A stretch of 7,753 bases of DNA from an uncultured Saprospiraceae bacterium (lineage in GTDB: Bacteria > Bacteroidota > Bacteroidia > Chitinophagales > Saprospiraceae): the NCBI GenBank assembly GCA_938033975.1, contig CALHKJ010000193.1, positions 1 through 7,753 on the forward strand. The letters run 5' to 3'. The translations under genes and the position numbers were made by a program. Positions 1 to 7,300 of this stretch are shown in pieces (positions within the stretch are counted from its first letter, which is position 1; every line of letters begins with the position of its first letter). Under the pieces are notes generated by a model that was not told where the DNA came from, made no database searches, and worked only from the letters and a program-made list of their open reading frames with translations.

Positions 1-1180
1 CACCAGGACCTCCACCACTGCCCGCCACATCAGAGTCAAGATTCGATAAAAAATTATTGTAGGTGAAAAATTTATTGTTGTCTGCTTGAACTGAAGCATC
101 AATTATTTCTTGGATTGATTCTGCCGTTTGGTAGTAAGAACCATTGTCAAAGTTTTCCAATAAGATGGTCTTCATATGAGCAATGTACATTCGCTTATAG
201 GTAGGATTGGCGAGAAGTCTTTGTACCAATGGAAAGTCTGAATCATTTTCATGAAGCAAGTGTGTCATTTGCTGTTTACCTGTGGTTCCATTCAAATTGA
301 TAGAGCCAGTTTGCGAGAACACTCCAAATGATTCATTCAGATCCCACACAATTGGTAAGAATTGACCTTCATCACTTTTGTAGAGATAATAATTTTGTTG
401 AAACTGACCTATGTAACTATCAAGGTTTACAAATACATTATTGAAAGCCAACATCCAAAGTGCTCTATCTACATCCAATATTTCTTCGATATCATCCGTA
501 TGATTTTCGAGTGTATCACATAAATCTATAAGATCTTGCCATCCCGCATCTGATTTTAATTCATAGCCACCATAATAGTCAGTGCTATCTTGACCGAGAT
601 AAACAAGATCAGGCAAGTCCTGAGCTTGGGGTCCTGCACCATCAGGAGGCGAACATTTAAATCGGGTGTTCTCTCTCGAACCGAATCTTGAAGCCATGAA
701 TTTTTTAGAAATAGATTCTTGATTGGCATAAAGACCAATCAAATTTCCATTCACATATAAGTTAGCATAATTTGCTTCAGGTGCATCCATATACTGACGC
801 AGAATTTGATATGCTAAGGGCTCACGAATCATTGAAGGATCTTTGTATCCATTTCCAAGTTTTATATCTGTATAACCATCATAGTCTTGTTCCTTATAGG
901 TATCCATTTCAATGTGCCAAGGATTTTTTATTTGATTGGCTCTGTATGAGCTATTGCCTTTAAATTTAACTCCAACACTATCAAATTGAACTCCATTTAT
1001 CGTAACACTCTGCGCCATAATGTACCCCGCATCCATTGCGTAGGCATTATCCATCAATTGATCCCAATTCGCTTCCGCAAATGTCACCTCGATGGTCTGA
1101 ATAGTTTCTAAGTCGTAAAAATCTTGGGCATAAAACTTAGTAAACAAAATGGAAAGCAGAATTGTAAAATATAATTTCAT
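1..1180 (-). CDS. CotH kinase family secreted protein, partial (C-terminus beyond left edge)
   Basis: Read on the minus strand from ATG at 1180-1178, the frame stays open for 393 codons to the window edge. The start follows an AT-rich leader typical of Bacteroidota. Residues 1-19 are a signal peptide (MKLYFTILLSILFTKFYAQ, likely cut after YAQ), so the product is exported. The rest has CotH-family hallmarks: GNSSYR at 75-80, a REPLAYQILR segment followed by LYVNGNLIGLYANQE, then NYYLYK at 263-268 and LPIVWDLNESFG at 275-286, which corresponds to the conserved acidic 'WDL' region of CotH kinases. CotH of Bacillus is an atypical spore-coat kinase; in Bacteroidota this family occurs in extracellular proteins, usually of unknown substrate. 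A Gly/Pro-rich stretch (SGGGPG) sits at the truncated end. The missing part may hold further domains or a T9SS tail. The family call is firm; kinase activity here is inferred. It is transcribed divergently from the GH16 gene. Confidence 0.88.
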   Translation of the reverse strand, partial: MKLYFTILLSILFTKFYAQDFYDLETIQTIEVTFAEANWDQLMDNAYAMDAGYIMAQSVTINGVQFDSVGVKFKGNSSYRANQIKNPWHIEMDTYKEQDYDGYTDIKLGNGYKDPSMIREPLAYQILRQYMDAPEANYANLYVNGNLIGLYANQESISKKFMASRFGSRENTRFKCSPPDGAGPQAQDLPDLVYLGQDSTDYYGGYELKSDAGWQDLIDLCDTLENHTDDIEEILDVDRALWMLAFNNVFVNLDSYIGQFQQNYYLYKSDEGQFLPIVWDLNESFGVFSQTGSINLNGTTGKQQMTHLLHENDSDFPLVQRLLANPTYKRMYIAHMKTILLENFDNGSYYQTAESIQEIIDASVQADNNKFFTYNNFLSNLDSDVAGSGGGPG

Positions 1181-1201
1181 TTTAATTTTTTAGCTAGTTA
1201 A

Positions 1202-1224
1202 TACCTCAGTAAAGACTGAAGGTA
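1202..1224 (-). repeat. Imperfect palindrome in the CotH-gene leader
   Basis: The left arm TACCTCAGT (1202-1210) pairs with ACTGAAGGTA (1215-1224) with one bulged base and a 4-base AAAG loop. It begins 22 bp upstream of the CotH-family start codon. It could be an operator half-site pair or a 5'-leader hairpin. It has no T-tract, so it is not a usual terminator. Confidence 0.4.
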
Positions 1225-1483
1225 CATTCTTTAGATAACATCCGAACAAACGAATGAACTCTTCTCAAGATTAGACTGCAAATCTCAAGAATTCCTTCGA
1301 ATAATTTTTGATACGAGCTAAGCCATACCTTCTTCTTGAACTATTCTTTCTCCAAAATCAGACATTCGCGGAAGCACAATACTATGAGCCAATAGCATTG
1401 AAAAACAAAATTGTTATCGCTTGAGATAAGAAGGCAAATTATTTCATATATATAAGAAAATTATTGTAATTTGTACACTAAGC

Positions 1484-1503
1484 TCATTGTAAATCATTGT
1501 AAA
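1484..1503 (+). repeat. Two-copy 10-bp tandem repeat upstream of GH16
   Basis: TCATTGTAAA occurs twice back to back (1484-1493 and 1494-1503) and is followed by TCAA, the start of a third copy. A looser copy (TTATTGTAAT) lies at 1461-1470. The 10-bp period is close to one helical turn. It ends 9 bp before the preferred TTG start at 1513, so it would lie in the leader or promoter. If translation began at TTG 1471 it would instead be coding sequence. Confidence 0.5.
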
Positions 1504-1512
1504 TCAATTAGT

Positions 1513-2904
1513 TTGAAAAATATATTTCTTCTCTTATCGCTCGTATTTTCAATTTATTGTTGTGATGACACAACAAATCCTGTCGATCCTACCCCAATGA
1601 TGGAGACTGGCTTTGAAGGTTATACCTTGGTGTGGAGTGATGAGTTTGACGACAATGTAATCAGCAATGTAAATTGGGTCCATGAAATAGGTGATGGTAC
1701 TGCCTATGGCCTGCCAGCTGGCTGGGGTAATAATGAAATTCAACTATATACGGATAGTGCTGAAAATTCATCAATCGAAATGGACGGTGATGTTTCTGCT
1801 TTAACTATCACAGTGACAGAAGATGGCACTAATAATTACAACTCAGCCAAATTGACAACAGAAGGTTTGCAAAGTTTTCGATACGGGAAAATTGACGCTA
1901 GAATAAAACTACCTACAGGACAAGGAATGTGGCCAGCCTTTTGGTTGCTTGGAGAGAATAGACCAGAAATTGATTGGCCAGGTTGTGGAGAAATTGATGT
2001 TGTTGAATTGGTAGGAAACCAACCTAATGTAGCACATGCGAATGTGCACTTTACAAATGGCAATAATGATTATAGCAATGATGAAGGATCACCACAGGTG
2101 ATTAGCGAAACCTTTGATCAAGATTACCACAATTTTGGTATAGATTGGTCACCAACTGAAATTCAATTCAGTTTGGACGGAGAAGTCTACAAAACAACAA
2201 GTCTATCAGATGACATGAAAGAGTTCCAAAGATCTTTTTATCTCATTCTTAATGTGGCGGTTGGAGGGCCTTGGGCAGGAGATCCAGATGCAAGTACTAG
2301 CTTTCCACAAAAGATGTATGTTGATTACATTAGGTATTACAGCCAAGATGGATTTACGCCAGATGGACCACCAGAACTGATTATAGAAGAAGAAACTGTT
2401 GGAACTTTTGTCCCTCCTACTATTGCCCAATTTGCATTTAATTCGACAGAGTTACAGTTCCCAGGTATAGAAGTGAAATTTTTCGGGGCGGGTGGAGAAC
2501 CAGTCATTACTGCAAGTGATACGGGGATCGAAGGTGATAGTTCATTACTCTTTAGTTATCCAGGAGGTACTTGGGGAGGAGGTTGGTTTGAAATGACAAC
2601 TCCTTTAGATTTTACTGATTACGCCAATGGCAAATTGATTTTTTCGCTTCAGATGCCTGATGATTTAGCCAATGCAGAAATCAAATTAGAATCAGTCACA
2701 AATAGTGCATCGGTATTCTTGATAGACTACAACCCTATTGAAATATCGGATGGCTTTGTAGAGTACAGCATTCCCTTGACAGATTTCATAGACTTGGATT
2801 TTACGGAAATTAGAATTCCTTTTGCTTTGTGGAATCCAGTTAATAATGAAGAAGCGTTTACTGCTTTTGATGTTATTGTTGATAACATTTATTGGGAGCA
2901 GTGA
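1513..2904 (+). CDS. GH16 family endo-beta-1,3-glucanase (laminarinase-like) lipoprotein
   Basis: This is a glycoside hydrolase family 16 enzyme, predicted to cut internal bonds of beta-1,3- or mixed-linked glucans such as laminarin. Numbering is from TTG 1513 (463 residues). Residues 1-17 (MKNIFLLLSLVFSIYCC) look like a lipoprotein signal, with Cys16 or Cys17 followed by DD, so the enzyme is probably membrane-anchored and surface-facing. The catalytic core runs from about 35 to 276. It holds MWPAFWLLG (139-147), the active-site signature GEIDVVE with nucleophile E160, D162 and acid/base E165 (the bulged ExDxxE form of laminarinases), ILNVAVGGPW, and the closing strand VDYIRYY (270-276). Residues of about 296-463 form an extra beta-rich domain ending FDVIVDNIYWEQ, possibly carbohydrate-binding. 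An alternative TTG start at 1471 adds 14 residues but buries the signal peptide; no in-frame ATG exists before the MM at 1597. The next gene lies 50 bp downstream with no terminator between. GH16 is near certain; the exact substrate is not proven. Confidence 0.93.
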   Translation: MKNIFLLLSLVFSIYCCDDTTNPVDPTPMMETGFEGYTLVWSDEFDDNVISNVNWVHEIGDGTAYGLPAGWGNNEIQLYTDSAENSSIEMDGDVSALTITVTEDGTNNYNSAKLTTEGLQSFRYGKIDARIKLPTGQGMWPAFWLLGENRPEIDWPGCGEIDVVELVGNQPNVAHANVHFTNGNNDYSNDEGSPQVISETFDQDYHNFGIDWSPTEIQFSLDGEVYKTTSLSDDMKEFQRSFYLILNVAVGGPWAGDPDASTSFPQKMYVDYIRYYSQDGFTPDGPPELIIEEETVGTFVPPTIAQFAFNSTELQFPGIEVKFFGAGGEPVITASDTGIEGDSSLLFSYPGGTWGGGWFEMTTPLDFTDYANGKLIFSLQMPDDLANAEIKLESVTNSASVFLIDYNPIEISDGFVEYSIPLTDFIDLDFTEIRIPFALWNPVNNEEAFTAFDVIVDNIYWEQ

Positions 2905-2954
2905 TGTCCTCATGATTATAAAAGAAAAATTAATTACAAACTAAAATTATAAAT

Positions 2955-4235
2955 ATGAAAAAAATTTACACTTTAATTGTATTAATGTCGGTATCATGTA
3001 GCTACTTGTTTTCTCAGGTTGAGGGAACATGGAAGATTGCTCCGCAAGAAGGATCGCTTGCTGTTGGACCAGAACTAGGTAGTAGTGAATGGTGGAGTAT
3101 CCCTGCCGGTGATGTTGACACAAGAGCTTGTTTTTTCGACGATGAATTTGTTTTCGAAGCAGATGGAACATTCAGAAATGTTGTAGGTGAAGAAACTTGG
3201 ATTGAGGCTTGGCAAGGAATTGCTGCAGATGGTTGTGCAGCTCCAGTAGCTCCGCATGATGGTTCGGCAGCTGCAACTTGGAGTTATGATGCAGATGCAG
3301 GTACATTGACGCTAACAGGAGTTGGTGCACACTTAGGAATTCCTAAAGTTATCAACGGCGCTGAAATCACAAGTCCAGCTGCCGCTCCTGAGTCAGTTAC
3401 ATACAATGTTTCAATTGAAGGCGACATGATGGTAGCTGATATTGATTTTGGTGGAGGATGGTGGAGATTCATCCTAGAAAAGGCCGACGCAGGTAATGAT
3501 GTTCCTGATTTAACAGGAGTATGGAATATAGCTCCACAAGCTGCGGCACTTGCTGTAGGACCAGAACTCGGAAGCGGAGAATGGTGGAGTAACCCTGAGA
3601 CAGATGTCATGGATAGAGCTTGCTTTTTCGATGATCAATTTGTTTTTCAAGCTGATGGTACTTTCAGAAATGTAATGGGTGAAGAAACTTGGTTGGAAGC
3701 TTGGCAAGGTGTTGCGGCAGACCAATGTGGTGCACCAGTAGCTCCACATGATGGATCAACAGATGGAACTTGGAGTTACGATGAGGATGCAGGTACATTG
3801 ACACTAACTGGAGTTGGTGCGCACTTAGGAATTCCAAAGGTTATCAATGATGCAGAAATCACCAATCCTGCTGACGCTCCAGAATCAATTACATACAATG
3901 TTACTTTGGAAGGAGACATGATGGTTGCCGACGTAAATTTCGGTGCAGGATGGTGGAGATTCATCTTGCAAAAAAGCGATGTGAGTAGCGTTATAGAAGT
4001 AGTTAATAATCAATTCAGTGTTTTTCCAAACCCTGCTAACTCCGAAGTGACAATAAGCTCAAATGAAAAAATTGAAACTCTTACAATTAGAGATATTTCA
4101 GGAAAGGTAATGTCTACAAGACAAAATCTTTCATTAACTGAGACAATCAACATTGCTGGTTTCACTCCAGGCATGTATTTGTTAGAATCAAGAACTGGCA
4201 ACCAAATTTCTATTGAGAAACTAATTGTATACTAA
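2955..4235 (+). CDS. T9SS-secreted protein with two 156-residue tandem repeats, function unknown
   Basis: This 426-residue protein starts at an ATG after an AT-rich leader. Residues 1-21 are a signal peptide (ending SYLFSQ). Two repeats follow, 23-178 and 187-342, which align without gaps and match at about 122 of 156 positions by my count. Each has paired tryptophans near both ends (EWWS and GWWRF), an acidic FFDD patch, a VAPHDG loop, and two cysteines (59/94 and 223/258) that could form a disulfide. Residues of about 350-426 are a T9SS type A sorting domain (FSVFPNPANSEVTI, then ISGKVM, GMYLLE and a final EKLIVY), so the protein is released or attached at the cell surface. I do not recognise the repeat as a named domain. 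Its place 50 bp after a GH16 gene, together with surface tryptophans, suggests glucan binding; that is inference. The operon probably ends at the terminator just downstream. Confidence 0.85.
   Translation: MKKIYTLIVLMSVSCSYLFSQVEGTWKIAPQEGSLAVGPELGSSEWWSIPAGDVDTRACFFDDEFVFEADGTFRNVVGEETWIEAWQGIAADGCAAPVAPHDGSAAATWSYDADAGTLTLTGVGAHLGIPKVINGAEITSPAAAPESVTYNVSIEGDMMVADIDFGGGWWRFILEKADAGNDVPDLTGVWNIAPQAAALAVGPELGSGEWWSNPETDVMDRACFFDDQFVFQADGTFRNVMGEETWLEAWQGVAADQCGAPVAPHDGSTDGTWSYDEDAGTLTLTGVGAHLGIPKVINDAEITNPADAPESITYNVTLEGDMMVADVNFGAGWWRFILQKSDVSSVIEVVNNQFSVFPNPANSEVTISSNEKIETLTIRDISGKVMSTRQNLSLTETINIAGFTPGMYLLESRTGNQISIEKLIVY
3021..3488 (+). repeat. First copy of the 156-residue coding repeat
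   Basis: It encodes residues 23-178 of the two-repeat protein. It is offset from the second copy by exactly 492 bp (164 codons), and an 8-residue linker (AGNDVPDL) separates the copies. Conservation is strongest around VGPELGS, FFDD, DGTFRNV and the block GTLTLTGVGAHLGIPKVIN. Confidence 0.9.
3513..3980 (+). repeat. Second copy of the 156-residue coding repeat
   Basis: It encodes residues 187-342. It aligns to the first copy with no gaps; most differences are conservative (I/V, E/Q, S/T). The same tryptophans and both cysteines are retained, which suggests both copies fold and function alike. Confidence 0.9.
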
Positions 4236-4277
4236 TGAATATTTAATACTATTTACTTCCGTAAATATGTGAGATAC

Positions 4278-4312
4278 AATCCCCTACTTGTTCATGCAAG
4301 TAGGGGATTTTT
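4278..4312 (+). terminator. Intrinsic terminator after the two-repeat protein gene
   Basis: A perfect 13-bp stem (AATCCCCTACTTG at 4278-4290 with CAAGTAGGGGATT at 4297-4309) closes a 6-base loop, TTCATG, and runs into a T-tract (4308-4312). It sits 42 bp after the stop codon. It separates the GH16/repeat-protein unit from the propeller gene. The flanking As give it some potential on the other strand, but no minus-strand gene ends here. Confidence 0.9.
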
Positions 4313-4323
4313 CATTTGTGAAA

Positions 4324-4353
4324 TTGGGATTCTATTTCAAATTAGTATTTTAC
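4324..4353 (+). promoter_or_regulatory. Candidate Bacteroidota-type promoter for the propeller gene
   Basis: TTG at 4324-4326 is followed after 19 bp by TATTTTAC (4346-4353). The spacing equals that of the -33/-7 promoter known from Bacteroides and Flavobacterium (TTG, about 19 bp, TAnnTTTG), but the -7 element matches only four of six fixed positions. Its place between the terminator and the start codon at 4397 supports a separate transcript. Confidence 0.3.
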
Positions 4354-4396
4354 AGAGTATTAAGACTATTAGTTTCTAACTATTACAAACCAACAG

Positions 4397-7300
4397 ATGA
4401 TGAATCTATTCCTTAAGACCTTAGCTGCATTCTTCTTTTACTCAGTATTACTTCATGTTCCGCTTCAAAGCCAAGACAATAAAGCAATCAAAGAAGCAGT
4501 CTCCAAATTAGAACTCAGAGGTATCGGTCCTGCGGTTATGGGAGGTAGAATTGCCGACCTAGCGATTCACCAAGATAATCCTAGCACTTGGTATGTAGCA
4601 GTTGGCTCAGGAGGACTCTGGAAAACCATAAATGCAGGAATCACTTGGGATCCGATTTTTGATGGACAAAAGTCATACTCTATAGGATGTGTAAGTATAG
4701 ATCCAAACAATGCACAAACCATCTGGGTTGGAACTGGTGAAAATGTCAGCGGTCGACACGTCGCATGGGGCGATGGCGTTTATAAAAGTTTGGACGGAGG
4801 TAAATCATGGAAACAAATGGGTCTTCCAAGTTCTGAACACATTGGCAAAATCCTTATTGATCCTAGAAATAGTGATGTCGTCTTTGTAGCAAGTGAAGGA
4901 CCTCTATGGTCAGCAGGTGGAGAAAGAGGAGTATATAAAACTACAGATGGTGGTGCGAATTGGACGAAAGTATTGAACATAGATAAAGATACTGGTGTAA
5001 CAGACATCGAGTTTGACCCATCCAATCCTGATGTGATTTACGCTGCAGCTTATCAACGTAGAAGAACAACATGGTCACTGATGGCAGGTGGACCCAATTC
5101 TGGTATTTACAAATCAAGCAATCATGGTGAGGATTGGAGAAAAATTACCAAAGGATTGCCTTCTGGTGATATGGGCAAAATAGGATTGGGTGTTACTAAG
5201 GCTGATGCATCAAGAGTGTATGCAACTATTGAGGCCAACAGCAAAGAAAAAGGATTTTATAGGTCTAATGATAAGGCCGAGAGTTGGAAGAAAATGAATA
5301 GTTATATTTCGGGAGGTACAGGACCACACTACTATCAAGAAATTGAAGTTTCTCCTACTAATCCAGATCTCATTTACCAAATGGATGTATTCCTACACAT
5401 CAGTAAAGATGGAGGAAAGACTTTTGACTATCTGGGGAATGGAAGAGAGAAACATAGTGACAATCATGCTTTGTGGATAGATCCAAATAATGGAAATCAC
5501 CTTATTGCCGGAACAGATGGTGGTCTCTATGAATCTTTTGATCAAGGTACAAAGTGGCGTCACTTTTCAAATATGCCTATTTCTCAATTTTACAAACTTG
5601 GACTGGATAATGCAGAGCCTTTCTATAATATAGTTGGCGGAGCTCAAGATTTAGGAACATTGATTGGACCTTCAAGAACAATGAACAATGAAGGAGTTAG
5701 AAATCAAGATTGGTATGTGCCCTTAGGAGCTGATGGATATGAGTCAGTATTTGACCCAGAAGATCCCAATACGGTCTATATGGAAATCCAACAAGGGCTC
5801 CTCCATCGCTTAGATCGAAGAACAGAAGAAGTGCTCAACATTCAACCTCAAGCTGCTCCAAATGACCCTCCTGAAAGATGGAACTGGGACAGTCCACTTA
5901 TCGTGAGTCCACATGATAGCAAAACCCTATATTTTGGATCACAGCGTCTCTGGAAAACTCAAAATCGAGGTAATTCTTGGACCGCTGTAAGCAAAGATCT
6001 TACAACAAATACAAATAGATATGAATTGGAAATTGCGGACAAGGTCTGGAGTGTCAATGATCTGTACGACAATGGCGCCATGTCAAAGTATGCTACCCTA
6101 ACAGCCATTTCAGAATCACCTATCACTGAAGGATTACTGTATACAGGTTCCGATGATGGCTTGATCAATATAAGTGAAGATGGTGGTGACAATTGGCGCA
6201 AAAGCGGCAGGCTACCAGCTGTACCCGAACGGTCTTTCATTCAAGATGTAGAAGCATCCAGCCATGATGAAAATACAGTCTTTGCAGTTGCTGATGCTCA
6301 CAAATTTGGCAACTACAGTCCTTATGTTCTCATGAGTACCAATCGAGGATCGAGCTGGTCTTCTATTTCGGGAGACCTTCCGGCAGGCACTATAGTTTGG
6401 GTAATCAAACAAGATCACATTGATGAAAACTTATTATTTATTGGAACCGAATATGGAATTTATGTTTCTCTAAACAAAGGAAAGAACTGGAACATATTAA
6501 ATAAAGGAGTACCTCCGATAGCCTTCAGAGATATTGAGCTTCATGCAAGGGACAGTGATTTAGTAGGTGCGACTTTTGGGAGAGGCTTCTATATCTTAGA
6601 TGATTATTCTTCCTTGAGAAACATGAGCGATGCTGTTGCTGATGAAAGCAGTGTGCTTTTTGAAGTGAGAGACGCGTGGCGCTATATTCCAAGTGTGCCG
6701 ATGCAGGCGAAAGGAATGCCAAGTCAAGGTAGTTCTAGTTTCAGATCTGACAATCCTCCGTACGGAGCTGTATTTACATATTTGATCAAAGATTTTCCAG
6801 AAACTAAAAATCAAATTAGGAAGAACAAAGAGAAGGAATTGAAAAAGCAAAATATTAGTATACCCTTCCCAGGTTGGGAGACATTAGAATTGGAAAAAGC
6901 TGAGGATAATCCACAGGTCTTATTCTTAATCACAAATGACAAAGGAGAAAATATCCGTTGGGTACCTGGCACTTCAAGTAACGGCTTACATCGAACTGCG
7001 TGGGATTTAAAATTACCAGCAGCTAATCCAATTGATTTAAGTACACCTGGTTTTGTCCCTCCATGGAGAGGCAAGGCTGAAGGTCCATTAGTAGCTCCCG
7101 GAAAATACAATGTTCAAATGTATATTTCATTTAATGGAGCTATACTTAGTCAAGGCGAAAGCCAATCATTTCAAGTGAAAGATGTAAATACCTTTGATTC
7201 AACCACTGATCAAAAGGAGATTGCAGCATTTAAAGCTAAAACAAGAGAACTGCAAAGGGAAATTTCTACAGCCAGCATGAAATTAGGTGAGGTCTCTGAA

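Larger units (their letters stand above)
1181..1512. promoter_or_regulatory. Divergent intergenic region between CotH-family and GH16 genes
   Basis: I see no gene here. It must hold the promoters of both divergent genes. No clean match to the Bacteroidota promoter (TTG, about 19 bp, TAnnTTTG) was found; near matches are one base off in spacing, for example TAATTTG at 1467-1473 on the plus strand. It contains an imperfect palindrome at 1202-1224, two direct copies of TCTCAAGA (1263-1270 and 1283-1290) with a 7-base inverted copy at 1420-1426, and a 10-bp tandem repeat at 1484-1503. These could be regulator sites, but none matches an operator I can name. Confidence 0.5.

Noticed and set aside
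772..963. Plus-strand open frame inside the CotH-family gene
   Set aside because: The minus-strand frame across it encodes clear CotH motifs without interruption, so the plus frame is incidental.
1353..1380. Minus-strand promoter (TTG, 16 bp, TGATTTTG) for the CotH gene
   Set aside because: The spacing is too short, the -7 element is imperfect, and it lies over 170 bp from the start codon.
1484..1503. CRISPR-like array
   Set aside because: The repeats are 10 bp, back to back, without spacers, and only two full copies exist.
2905..2954. Terminator or separate promoter between the GH16 and two-repeat genes
   Set aside because: The 50-bp gap is AT-rich with no stable hairpin or recognisable promoter pair, so co-transcription is simpler.
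3284..3964. Open frames on the minus strand opposite the two repeats (3284-3610 and 3776-3964)
   Set aside because: They encode similar peptides only because they mirror the duplicated plus-strand repeat. They have no start context or signal and lie wholly inside a well-supported gene.
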